DNA of 64,000 nucleotides, taken from Candidatus Cloacimonadota bacterium. Its GTDB lineage: Bacteria; Cloacimonadota; Cloacimonadia; Cloacimonadales; TCS61. The notes beneath the pieces are model-generated. The model saw only the letters and a program-made list of their open reading frames with translations. It was not told the origin of the DNA and made no database searches. Positions 1-8,089 of this stretch are shown piece after piece (the stretch's first letter is position 1; every line of letters starts with the position of its first letter). The stretch is taken from contig JAIPJH010000001.1 in NCBI GenBank assembly GCA_021734245.1, positions 88,812-152,811 on the forward strand. Direction: 5' to 3'. A program made the position numbers and the translations under genes.

Positions 1-114
1 AATTTATGGGCTTCAAAAAAATTAAAGTATCTTTTCTGGATTATTGAATTTATTGCAAAACCAATTTTGTTGACAAACCTGCCGCCTGGGAAAAATTCTA
101 GAATAAATTATTAG
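1..114 (+). CDS. Possible C-terminal tail of an upstream gene (partial)
   Basis: Frame 1 is open from the window edge to a TAG at 112-114, giving 37 codons. The peptide is basic with a hydrophobic stretch (YLFWIIEFIAKPILL). It stops 8 bases before the next ATG, a spacing typical of operons, so it is plausibly the end of a cotranscribed gene. It is too short to assign a family, and could be chance. Confidence 0.35.
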   Translation, partial: NLWASKKLKYLFWIIEFIAKPILLTNLPPGKNSRINY

Positions 115-122
115 AGGAAAAA

Positions 123-1640
123 ATGATAGAACAAATAAATTATTTTTTGCAGGAATTGATCCAACTTTCCAAACAAGAAAAAGATCATTTGGAATTTATA
201 AAAGACTTTCATCAGTTACTGGGCAAAAAACTTAAAGCAAAAGAAACGATCGTTATTCTTCGTATCGACAAATATTTTTTGAGGAGCTCTTTTTTAAATG
301 ATAACGAGGAATTCTGGGATATTCGCACTAATGATCTGAACGATGAAGAACGCTTTTCAAGATTGGCAGACATTGCTCTGAAAGAAATAAACTATTCTTA
401 CGAAAACGATCTCCTTGCAAAGATTCAAGATAACGGTTTTATCATTATCAAAAATACTGAAAATAATGAAAAACTGGAAATACTGGAAGAAATCAAAGAT
501 TTTTTTTATTTGATCTTCAAATCAATTTATCGTCAATTTCAGCTCATAGAACGTGTAAAAGAATTGAGCTGCCTGCACAGCATAAGCAAGATAGCGGAAG
601 ATCATGACCTTTCTATACCAGATTTTCTGGATCAAATTGTAAATCTACTTCCACCTGCCTGGCAATATCCCGAAATAACACGTGCGAAGATCATCTTCAA
701 CGATGAAACTTTTGCCACAAAAGATTTTGAGGAAAGCCCGATCAATCTGCGTTCAAACATCATGCTGCAAAAAAGAAAAGTCGGATATGTCGAGGTGAAT
801 TATCCCGAAGATTTTAAACAGAAAGACAGCTACCCTTTTTTGAAGGAAGAAGCAGGACTTATTCGCACAATTGCGCAGGAACTCAGCATAATTCTGGAAA
901 AGAAAAAATCTGAAGACGAAAGCCGAAAGTTGGAAAAGCAGCTGCTTCATGCCGATAGACTGGCAACATTGGGACAGCTTTCAGCTGGAGTGGCTCACGA
1001 GATAAACGAACCGCTGGCAGGTATTTTAGGTTTAGCTCAATTGATGGAAAAAAATAACAGCCTGGATCAACAAGCTCTCAATGATCTGGAAAACATTGTG
1101 TCTGCCAGTTTGCATGCCCGGGAAGTTGTTAAAAAACTAATGTTATTCGCCAGACAGGTTCCCTCCAGCCAGACTGATCTGAATTTGAACGAATCAGTTA
1201 ATAATGCCGTTTTCTTTCTGGAATCACGCTGCCGAAAAAACATGGTCAAGATCCATCTGGATCTTAAAAAATCCATTCCCAGCATAAATGCCGATTCTTC
1301 CCAGATTCACCAGGTTCTCATCAATCTAATCGTCAATGCTTTGCAGGCGATGCCGGATGGTGGCATTATCAACATCAAAACTTATCAAAATGAAAATACT
1401 GCTTTCCTGGAATGCAGTGATAATGGTATCGGCATGACAAAAGACGTTCTAAACCAGATCTTCAATCCTTTTTTTACAACCAAAAAAGTAAATGAAGGAA
1501 CCGGACTTGGACTTTCGGTGGTTCATGGCATCATTTATTCTCATGGCGGAGATATCTCGGTTAGCAGTCAGCCGGGCAAAGGTGCAAAGTTCAAGATCAG
1601 TTTTCCAATCGGAAAAGGACTTTTAAATAATGAAGAATAA
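123..1640 (+). CDS. Soluble sensor histidine kinase with GAF-like domain (sigma-54 two-component system)
   Basis: This is a cytoplasmic histidine kinase with no membrane segment. Residues about 1-140 are an uncharacterised input region. Residues about 145-262 form a GAF-like sensor. The phosphoacceptor H292 lies in an H-box reading AHEINEPL, where most relatives have EINNPL. The ATPase domain carries N405, DNGIGM (433-438) and GTGLGLS (459-465). It overlaps the response regulator by 11 bases, so the two are translationally coupled and almost certainly cognate. GAGGAA lies 6 bases before the ATG. The kinase class resembles NtrB/ZraS-type partners of NtrC regulators. The signal is unknown. The sensor region is similar to the N-terminus of the 1049-residue protein at 8090, which may point to a shared ligand. 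Confidence 0.9.
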   Translation: MIEQINYFLQELIQLSKQEKDHLEFIKDFHQLLGKKLKAKETIVILRIDKYFLRSSFLNDNEEFWDIRTNDLNDEERFSRLADIALKEINYSYENDLLAKIQDNGFIIIKNTENNEKLEILEEIKDFFYLIFKSIYRQFQLIERVKELSCLHSISKIAEDHDLSIPDFLDQIVNLLPPAWQYPEITRAKIIFNDETFATKDFEESPINLRSNIMLQKRKVGYVEVNYPEDFKQKDSYPFLKEEAGLIRTIAQELSIILEKKKSEDESRKLEKQLLHADRLATLGQLSAGVAHEINEPLAGILGLAQLMEKNNSLDQQALNDLENIVSASLHAREVVKKLMLFARQVPSSQTDLNLNESVNNAVFFLESRCRKNMVKIHLDLKKSIPSINADSSQIHQVLINLIVNALQAMPDGGIINIKTYQNENTAFLECSDNGIGMTKDVLNQIFNPFFTTKKVNEGTGLGLSVVHGIIYSHGGDISVSSQPGKGAKFKISFPIGKGLLNNEE

Positions 1641-2952
1641 GAGAATTTTAGTTTTAGATGATAACAATGTAACTCGCGACGTGATAAAACGAAATTTATC
1701 TGCTCATGGTTTTCAAATCTATACTGCCAGCAATTTCGATCTGACCAAACAGATATTAGAAGAGATCGAACCAGACCTTCTTATTACCGATCTTAAAATG
1801 CCTGATATCAGCGGTTTGGATGTTATCATTCATGTTACCGAAAATTTTAAAAATACAGAAATAATTGTGATAACCGGTTATCCCACCATAAATTCTGCTG
1901 TTGATGCTGTGAAGTTGGGAGCGAACGACTACCTGACAAAGCCTTTTACAGATGTGGAATTGCTGACAGCAGTGAAAAAAGCTTTAGAAAAACAGAGCAA
2001 TAAACAGGAATTTCAGCGTGAGATCTCCGATGGATTTGGCGAGAAATTCGGTATAATCGGAAAATCTGCTAAAATGCTGGAAGTGTTTAAAACCATCAAA
2101 AAAGCATCTCAAATAAACAGTACAGTTTTGATAACCGGTGAAAGCGGAACCGGCAAGGAACTGGTAGCCAGAGCTATTCATTATGCCGGCTTTCGAGCTG
2201 CCGCTCCTTTTGTTCCTATCAATTGCGGTGCTATTCCAGAAACTCTGCTGGAAAGTGAACTTTTTGGTTATGTAAAAGGAGCTTTTACAGGAGCTCACAC
2301 CACGCGGGAAGGTTTTTTTCAAAGTGCAGATAAAGGAACTATTTTTCTGGATGAGATCTCTGAAACTTCCATGATGCTGCAAATAAAAATGCTGCGCGTT
2401 ATTCAGGAAAAAGAAGTTTACATGGTCGGTTCAAACCGCTGTCAAAAAGTAGATGTCCGCATTCTGGTAGCATCCAATAAAGATCTGTTTGAACTGGTTC
2501 AGATCAAAAAATTCCGCGAAGACCTGTTTTATCGTTTGAATGTTCTCACGGTTCAAATTCCACCCTTGCGGGAACGCGGTTCCGATATTTTTCAATTGGC
2601 GAATCATTTTGCCAATAAATATGCAGAGGAATTCAATAAAAAAGTTCCGGTTTTCAATGATGAGGTATTAGAAATTTTTGGGCGTTATAACTGGCCGGGA
2701 AATGTGCGTGAATTGGAAAATCTGGTGCACCGGCTTGTTATAATGAATGAAGACGGTAAAATCTCAAAAGCTGATCTGCCGGATTTTATGAAATCGAGGA
2801 TCGACAGCTGCAGCGAAGTAAAACGCAGCTTGCAGGAAGTAGAAATTCAACACATTAAGAACGTGCTGGAATACACTGGAAATAATAAAACCAAAGCAGC
2901 TGAAATTCTGGAAATCGATCGCAAAACATTGAATAATAAGTTGAAAGAATAA
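1630..2952 (+). CDS. NtrC-family sigma-54-dependent response regulator
   Basis: This is a three-domain transcription activator. The receiver (about 5-120) has acidic residues D10/D11, phosphoacceptor D54 and K104. The AAA+ domain has Walker A GESGTGKE (170-177), the sigma-54-contacting GAFTGA loop (217-222) and Walker B FLDE (239-242). A Fis-type helix-turn-helix occupies about 400-438. By family, phosphorylation drives ring assembly and ATP-dependent opening of sigma-54 promoter complexes. Two sigma-54-like promoters lie in the window: a strong one before gdhA at 4889-4905 and a weaker one at 21318-21334. The gdhA promoter is about 1.9 kb downstream, so gdhA is a natural candidate target, but no activator-binding site was identified. 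Confidence 0.95.
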   Translation: MKNKRILVLDDNNVTRDVIKRNLSAHGFQIYTASNFDLTKQILEEIEPDLLITDLKMPDISGLDVIIHVTENFKNTEIIVITGYPTINSAVDAVKLGANDYLTKPFTDVELLTAVKKALEKQSNKQEFQREISDGFGEKFGIIGKSAKMLEVFKTIKKASQINSTVLITGESGTGKELVARAIHYAGFRAAAPFVPINCGAIPETLLESELFGYVKGAFTGAHTTREGFFQSADKGTIFLDEISETSMMLQIKMLRVIQEKEVYMVGSNRCQKVDVRILVASNKDLFELVQIKKFREDLFYRLNVLTVQIPPLRERGSDIFQLANHFANKYAEEFNKKVPVFNDEVLEIFGRYNWPGNVRELENLVHRLVIMNEDGKISKADLPDFMKSRIDSCSEVKRSLQEVEIQHIKNVLEYTGNNKTKAAEILEIDRKTLNNKLKE

Positions 2953-3045
2953 AGAAAATTCTAAAATTTGACTATCACCATGGCAGAAACAAGGTGTATT
3001 TCGCTAAATTTATTTCAGCAAGCTGAAAATCGAATTTTCATTATT

Positions 3046-3187
3046 TACCCCTCTCCGGCAACTGCCGGATCTCCCCTCAAAGAAAAGGCTTTTGCAAAGT
3101 GACGTTTTGCTTTGCAAAAACGACACATACAGGGGAGAAAATTTGGAAAACCCAGATGCAGAGCAGCGAGAAATTCTTTCGATTAAA
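3046..3187. repeat. Composite dispersed repeat (CCCCTC hairpin element plus 50-base tail)
   Basis: The element begins ACCCCTCT, then a perfect hairpin CCGGCA-AC-TGCCGG, then CTCCCCT, which pairs with AGGGGAG about 60 bases later. Inside that loop is a second perfect palindrome, TTTTGCAAAG with CTTTGCAAAA. A 50-base tail at 3138-3187 recurs with about three differences at 12181-12230. The loop is similar, in inverted orientation, to 51304-51366. It occupies the 289-base gap between the response regulator and fic, where I saw no gene. Confidence 0.75.
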
Positions 3188-3241
3188 TTTCTAACTTGAA
3201 TGAATTATTTGTTTTTTTATAGTAGGATCGATGGATGTTAG

Positions 3242-4363
3242 TTAGAACAACTTCAAATATCTATCAAACACGAAAAGCTTATTTCTGCTGTAACCAGTCA
3301 TTTCTTTTACGATATTTTTTTCCATCATTAGATTGATTAATGTTCTCATGGTTTTATCAGGAATATCAGTTTTCATTACTAATTCCTTTATGCTCAGGAT
3401 AGGATTTTCATAAAACACGTTAATAATTTTCAGAATCTTTTCTGATCGACTGCCAAAAGTATGACTCAATATTGTAATTTCTTGTTGTAATTCAATTATG
3501 TTTACAAATGTCTGTTTTGTGTTTTCAGAAGTAATTGAGATACCTTTTAGAAAGAATTTTATCCATTGTATGATTTTATTGCTTCGGGCTTCATTCAAGT
3601 AATGATAATATTCGATTCGATTTTTCTCGAGATAGTCAGATAAATACAAAGCTGGTTTAGTTAAGATATTGTTGGCGATCAGATACAAAGTAATAAGCAG
3701 CCTTCCTACTCTCCCATTTCCATCTAAAAAAGGATGAATTGTTTCAAATTGATAATGCATTAGTGCTAATTTTATTAAATGAGGAACATTATTATTCTCA
3801 TTAATAAATTTTTCGAGATCACCCATCAGATCGTTTAAATATTTATTGTGTGGAGGAATGAATTTAGCTTCGGAAAGATTTCTTCCACCAATCCAATTCT
3901 GGCTTTTTCTGAATTCACCCGGGGTTTTCTTTTCATCTCTTCCTGTGCTAAGTAAAATTCTATGTGTTTCTCTTATCAGGCGATTTGATAGAGGTAGTTT
4001 TTCTAACATTAGAATTGCATTTTTCATAGATTCAATATATTGATGTACTTCTAACCAATCATCTCTTCTCTCAGGAGAAATTTGATCTTCTTTCATAACA
4101 GCTTCATCAATCTCTGTTTTAGTACCTTCAATTTTGCTGGAAGTGTTAGCTTCTTTTACAATGTGCATTTTTATAAACATATCGATGTCAGGGATCAGGT
4201 ATGAAAACGCATTAATTTCTCCAAGTTTTCTATTGGCTTCATCCAATAGAATATTTATGTCTGAATCTTCCCAAATCCAATTGGAATTAATGCTATTTGG
4301 CAGAAAAGCTTTGTATTTATATTCTTGAGTATATTTTCCAGATTTAAAATCTTCTAATTTCAT
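3242..4363 (-). CDS. Fic family protein (AMP-transferase) with C-terminal winged helix
   Basis: The Fic core motif HPFLDGNGRVGR (about 210-221) contains the catalytic His and the nucleotide-phosphate-binding loop. An N-terminal helix carries the inhibitory motif SSKIEG (about 75-80), whose Glu blocks ATP gamma-phosphate binding in class II Fic proteins. The last 80 or so residues look like a winged helix-turn-helix. By family it transfers AMP to a protein hydroxyl group. Targets are unknown and no antitoxin neighbour is visible, consistent with built-in inhibition. The ATG at 4361-4363 was chosen because AAGGA lies 10 bases upstream. A longer reading from a TTG at 4402 has no such site. The inverted repeats upstream suggest autoregulation through the DNA-binding tail. 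Confidence 0.9.
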   Translation of the reverse strand: MKLEDFKSGKYTQEYKYKAFLPNSINSNWIWEDSDINILLDEANRKLGEINAFSYLIPDIDMFIKMHIVKEANTSSKIEGTKTEIDEAVMKEDQISPERRDDWLEVHQYIESMKNAILMLEKLPLSNRLIRETHRILLSTGRDEKKTPGEFRKSQNWIGGRNLSEAKFIPPHNKYLNDLMGDLEKFINENNNVPHLIKLALMHYQFETIHPFLDGNGRVGRLLITLYLIANNILTKPALYLSDYLEKNRIEYYHYLNEARSNKIIQWIKFFLKGISITSENTKQTFVNIIELQQEITILSHTFGSRSEKILKIINVFYENPILSIKELVMKTDIPDKTMRTLINLMMEKNIVKEMTGYSRNKLFVFDRYLKLF

Positions 4364-4391
4364 AATTATTACATCCTTCTCATTTTTATGA

Positions 4392-4490
4392 GACAATGAC
4401 AATATGGAAACTTATTTTGTCAAATAAAACAAAAAATGACAATAAGAAATGCTTTATTGTCACTTCATCGTTTCAATCACAATAAAGCAT
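4392..4490. promoter_or_regulatory. Cluster of TGACAATA inverted repeats upstream of fic
   Basis: TGACAATAA (4437-4445) is mirrored by TTATTGTCA (4454-4462). ATGCTTTATTGT (4449-4460) is mirrored by ACAATAAAGCAT (4479-4490). Further TGACAAT and TTGTCA copies lie at 4397-4403 and 4416-4421. On the minus strand a TTGACA (4418-4423) could be a -35 box, but no good -10 follows. The spacing suggests an operator array, perhaps bound by the Fic protein's own winged helix; this is inference. Confidence 0.5.
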
Positions 4491-4888
4491 AAAAAAGAAC
4501 TCGCTGAGACATGACTCGTGAACGAAATACGAAAATAACAAAATTTAACAGCATTCTCACTTCACGCTTCACTGCGAAGCAAGTCTGCAAATCAGTCCAT
4601 GACTTTAGTCGTAGGAGTGAAATACAAGACGAGAATAATAAACCGCCATCTTCCCATCTTCCCATTTTCCCAACTTCATCAAATCATCCAATCACCCAAT
4701 CACCAAATCACCACAAGGTTTGTGGTTGTGTAATCTTTCCCAACTGTGGAAAAATTCCCCAATTTTTTAAGTTACCTGCAAATCAATTTTTATTTATTTA
4801 TTAAAATATTCCTCACTCTTCAATTTATATTTATTTATATTGCAGTAAGATGCGATTTTCTAAAAAAAATTTAGCGAAAAATCTCTAA
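4491..4888. other. Intergenic region with low-complexity CCCAATCACC-type sequence
   Basis: No convincing gene was found. Around 4640-4715 the sequence is a run of short imperfect repeats (CATCTTCCCAT, then AATCACCCAATCACC). Similar CAATCACCAAATCA sequence occurs inside the C25 protein gene near 24845-24870. The rest is AT-rich leader DNA before the gdhA promoter. Confidence 0.5.
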
Positions 4889-4905
4889 TTGGCACTGGGA
4901 TTGCA
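4889..4905 (+). promoter_or_regulatory. Sigma-54 (-24/-12) promoter of gdhA
   Basis: The sequence TTGGCAC-TGGGA-TTGCA matches the sigma-54 consensus TTGGCAC-N5-TTGCA exactly. GG is at 4891-4892 and GC at 4903-4904 with the required 10 bases between them. Transcription would start near 4916, about 35 bases before the gdhA ATG. An NtrC-type activator is encoded at 1630-2952. Confidence 0.85.
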
Positions 4906-4950
4906 GAATAGTAAAACAAAAACGCCGATTTCGGCAAAAAGGGAGATGAG

Positions 4951-6234
4951 ATGGAAAAATCTTTCAACGCTTTCAAAATGGCACAGGATCAATTTGATGC
5001 TGTTGCCGACAAATTGAATTTAAATGAAGCAGCCCGGGAACTTTTACGCAATCCGATGCGTGAATATCATTTTAATATTCCTGTAAAAATGGATGACGGA
5101 ACATCCAAAGTTTTTCGCGGTTTTCGCATTCAACACAGCGATGCTTTAGGTCCCTGCAAGGGTGGAATTCGTTTTCACCCGCAGGAAACTGTGGACACAG
5201 TGCGCGCACTTTCCATGTGGATGACCTGGAAAACTTCCGTAGTCGATATTCCGCTGGGTGGCGGAAAAGGTGGAGTGATCTGCGATCCGCATAATTTAAG
5301 TGCTCGAGAGCAGGAACAGATCTGTCGCGGCTGGGTTCGCCAGTTAAACCAGAATGTAGGACCACTACGCGATATCCCGGCACCCGATGTGATGACAAAC
5401 GGCCAGCACATGCTGTGGATGCTGGATGAATTTGAAGCAATCACCGGACAAAAATTCCCGGGCATGATCACCGGAAAACCGGTCGGTCTTGGTGGTTCTC
5501 TGGGCAGAACTGAAGCGACCGGTTACGGTGTTATTTTCACAGTAAGAGAAGCTTTGAAAGAAATGAAGATCCAACTGCAAAATACCACAGCTTCTTTCCA
5601 GGGTTTTGGAAATGTATCTCAGTATGCCATAAAACTCTACAACAAACTGGGGGGAACAGCACTTTGCGTTTCCTGCTGGGATCAAATTGATCAGACTTCC
5701 TACGCATTTTACAAAAAAGACGGAATTGATCTGGATGAATTGATGAACATAACCGATCGTTTCGGTGGAATCGATAGAAAGAAAGCTGAAGAATTAGGTT
5801 ATGATGTACTTCCCGGCGATAAATGGCTTGAAGTGGAATGCGACATTCTGGTTCCTTCTGCTCTGGAAAATCAGATAACAATAGATAATGTAGATAAAAT
5901 AAATAATAAAGTGAAACTTATTGCCGAAGGTGCAAACGGTCCAACCACGCCGGAAGCAGATGAAGTTCTGCATCAGCGTGGAATTTTCATGATCCCGGAT
6001 TTCCTGTGCAACGCCGGCGGAGTTACCTGCAGCTACTTTGAACAAGTGCAATGCAACATGAACTACTTCTGGAGCAAAGATGAAGTTCTGGGTAAGCTGG
6101 ATTACAAAATGACAACCGCATATCACAAAGTTTCCAAACTGGCTCGTGATAAGAAACTTTATATGCGTGATGCTGCTTATATGATCTCTGTGGACAGAGT
6201 GGTACGTGCTTCTGTTGCCAGAGGTTGGATATAA
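4951..6234 (+). CDS. gdhA: Glutamate dehydrogenase (Glu/Leu/Phe/Val family)
   Basis: This catalyses reversible oxidative deamination of glutamate to 2-oxoglutarate and ammonia in the cytoplasm. The substrate motif GPCKGGIRFHP (K70), the catalytic lysine in PLGGGKGG (K106) and the catalytic aspartate in PAPDV (D146) are present. The dinucleotide-binding turn is GFGNVS (218-223). At 427 residues it has the usual length of the hexameric enzyme. GGGAGATGAG lies before the ATG. The acidic or basic residue deciding NAD versus NADP was not resolved. Expression from a sigma-54 promoter implies nitrogen- or amino-acid-dependent control. A hairpin terminator follows, so it is probably monocistronic. 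Confidence 0.95.
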   Translation: MEKSFNAFKMAQDQFDAVADKLNLNEAARELLRNPMREYHFNIPVKMDDGTSKVFRGFRIQHSDALGPCKGGIRFHPQETVDTVRALSMWMTWKTSVVDIPLGGGKGGVICDPHNLSAREQEQICRGWVRQLNQNVGPLRDIPAPDVMTNGQHMLWMLDEFEAITGQKFPGMITGKPVGLGGSLGRTEATGYGVIFTVREALKEMKIQLQNTTASFQGFGNVSQYAIKLYNKLGGTALCVSCWDQIDQTSYAFYKKDGIDLDELMNITDRFGGIDRKKAEELGYDVLPGDKWLEVECDILVPSALENQITIDNVDKINNKVKLIAEGANGPTTPEADEVLHQRGIFMIPDFLCNAGGVTCSYFEQVQCNMNYFWSKDEVLGKLDYKMTTAYHKVSKLARDKKLYMRDAAYMISVDRVVRASVARGWI

Positions 6235-6256
6235 GAGAACCCATCCTCAACAAAAA

Positions 6257-6283
6257 GGGCAGATCAAGTAAAAGGATCTGCCC
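6257..6283 (+). terminator. Hairpin terminator after gdhA
   Basis: GGGCAGATC (6257-6265) and GATCTGCCC (6275-6283) form a perfect 9-base stem with a 9-base loop, 22 bases after the gdhA stop. The downstream tail TGAATTTG is only weakly T-rich, so it may be an inefficient terminator or an RNA-stabilising end. Confidence 0.6.
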
Positions 6284-6324
6284 TGAATTTGAAAAAGCAC
6301 AAATATTTTAACATATGAGGAATT

Positions 6325-8058
6325 ATGATGCAAAGCGGTACAGAATTTAGTCGAGAAAAGGGATTTTTTAACGAAGAATTTAATTACATTGGTACAGGAT
6401 TGCCGGGTGGAAAAGCCACCGGACTGGCACAAAGCCAGGAAATTTTGAAGAAGCATTTTCCTGATGGCGAAATTTCTGGAATGAAGATTAACATTCCTGC
6501 TACGACTGTTCTTTTGAGTGATGTTTTTGATGATTTTATGGAAAGCAATGATCTGTATGAAATTGCCCTCTCCGATGCTTCTGATGAGGACATTGCTATC
6601 AGTTTCATTAACTCTTCTTTTGGCGGAATTTATGCTGGTGATCTGTATTATCTTATCGAAAATATAAAAAAACCTCTGGCTATCCGCTCTTCCAGTATTT
6701 GTGAAGATTCTTTAAAAGAACCTTTTGCCGGGGTGTATGAAACCAAAATGGTTGCCAATAATCAATTTACTCAAACCGATAAATACAATGCTCTGATCAA
6801 TGCTGTTAAATTCGTTTATGCATCGCTGTTCTTTCAGCAATCAAAAGATTATTTCCGCACCATAAATCGTGATATAAAAGAAGAAAAGATGGGAATTATT
6901 ATTCAGGAAGTCATCGGAGATCAATTTGAAAATAATTTTCATCCTGCAATTTCCGGTGTATTAAAATCCTACAATTTCTATCCTTCCGACAGTATAAAAC
7001 CGGATGCCGGATTCGCAGCTCTGGCATTTGGCTTGGGAAAAACCATCGTAGATGGCAGCAGTTGCTGGAGTTATTGTCCGCGCTTTCCCAGAACCCCGCA
7101 GCCCTTCAATAATATGAAAGATCTCCTTAATAATACTCAAAAGAAATATTGGACTATCAATCTGGGAAATATCGATAATCATAATCCGGTAGCAGAAACT
7201 GAATACCTTATGCAAAACTCCATTTTTGAGATCCAGGATAAATTCCAACTTAAGAACATCTGTTCTACTTACGATTTTGCTAATGATCGTTTGATTATGG
7301 GAATTCAAAACTATGGAGCACCTGTTCTGGATTTTGCTCCTACACTACGGGCAGAAATGCTGCCCTTGAATACTGTTATCAACAAAATCATGCAAGCTTG
7401 TGAAGAAGAGACAGGAAATAAAGTGGAAATAGAATTTGCAGTCAGTATCGGGCAGGAGCAGAATCCCGAGCCAAGATTTGGATTTCTGCAATTACGTCCG
7501 ATAAACATTTCCAATGAAACTGTTGAAATTCCTGAAAAAGAAATAGATTCTAATGATATATTGCTTTCCTCCAAAAATGCCATGGGAAATGGCATCAGCA
7601 AAGATATCTTTGATATCGTATTTATTCGACCCGACACATTTGAAATCAAGAATACCCAGCAAATTGCCAAAGATGTAGCAGAGATAAATGCTCTATTTTA
7701 CAATAACAAACGCAAATATCTGCTGATCGGTTTTGGACGCTGGGGCACCAGCGATCCCTGGTGCGGCATTCCAGTTCAATGGTCGCAGATTTCCAATGCC
7801 AAAGCTATCGTGGAAACAGTGCTGCCCAGCATGAGAGCAGATTTCAGCCAGGGTGCACACTTCTTTCATAATATGACCGCCCACAATGTGTTCTACTTTT
7901 CTGTAAACGAAGAAGAAGCAAAAAACCTTGACTGGGATTGGATCGACCGACAGAAAACAATCAATGAAACAAAATATGTGAAACATGTCCGACTGCCAGA
8001 TGATTTGAAAATAATGGTGGACGGCAGAAAAAGTGTAGGAATTATCTTAAAAAAATAA
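6325..8058 (+). CDS. PEP synthase/PPDK-type ATP-grasp protein without His and PEP domains
   Basis: Residues about 20-395 match the nucleotide-binding ATP-grasp domain of pyruvate phosphate dikinase and PEP synthase: LPGGKATGL (26-34), IRSSSICEDS (120-129), IIQEVIG (192-198), GLGKTIVDG (236-244) and FLQLRP (387-392). The swivelling phospho-histidine domain and the PEP/pyruvate barrel are absent; the protein is 577 residues against about 800-900 for a full enzyme. In their place is a C-terminal domain with GFGRWGT (469-475) and GAHFFHN (510-516), also present in the neighbouring 1049-residue protein. H512 in GAHFF and its counterpart H827 are possible phosphoacceptors (inference). AGGAA precedes a double ATG (6325 or 6328). 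Substrate and product are unknown. Confidence 0.8.
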   Translation: MMQSGTEFSREKGFFNEEFNYIGTGLPGGKATGLAQSQEILKKHFPDGEISGMKINIPATTVLLSDVFDDFMESNDLYEIALSDASDEDIAISFINSSFGGIYAGDLYYLIENIKKPLAIRSSSICEDSLKEPFAGVYETKMVANNQFTQTDKYNALINAVKFVYASLFFQQSKDYFRTINRDIKEEKMGIIIQEVIGDQFENNFHPAISGVLKSYNFYPSDSIKPDAGFAALAFGLGKTIVDGSSCWSYCPRFPRTPQPFNNMKDLLNNTQKKYWTINLGNIDNHNPVAETEYLMQNSIFEIQDKFQLKNICSTYDFANDRLIMGIQNYGAPVLDFAPTLRAEMLPLNTVINKIMQACEEETGNKVEIEFAVSIGQEQNPEPRFGFLQLRPINISNETVEIPEKEIDSNDILLSSKNAMGNGISKDIFDIVFIRPDTFEIKNTQQIAKDVAEINALFYNNKRKYLLIGFGRWGTSDPWCGIPVQWSQISNAKAIVETVLPSMRADFSQGAHFFHNMTAHNVFYFSVNEEEAKNLDWDWIDRQKTINETKYVKHVRLPDDLKIMVDGRKSVGIILKK

Positions 8059-8089
8059 TAAATAAGGTTGTTATAAATTTGGATACATT

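Noticed and set aside
61..110. TTGACA at 69-74 as a sigma-70 promoter for the kinase gene
   Set aside because: The nearest -10-like hexamer (TAGAAT) is 23 bases away, too far for a standard promoter.
4511..4804. 97-codon open frame between fic and gdhA
   Set aside because: Most of it is low-complexity CCCATC/CAATCACC sequence, with no Shine-Dalgarno and no recognisable fold.
5072..6253. Several minus-strand frames of 76-122 codons opposite gdhA
   Set aside because: They are antisense shadows of a highly conserved gene, with no ribosome sites and no family signal.
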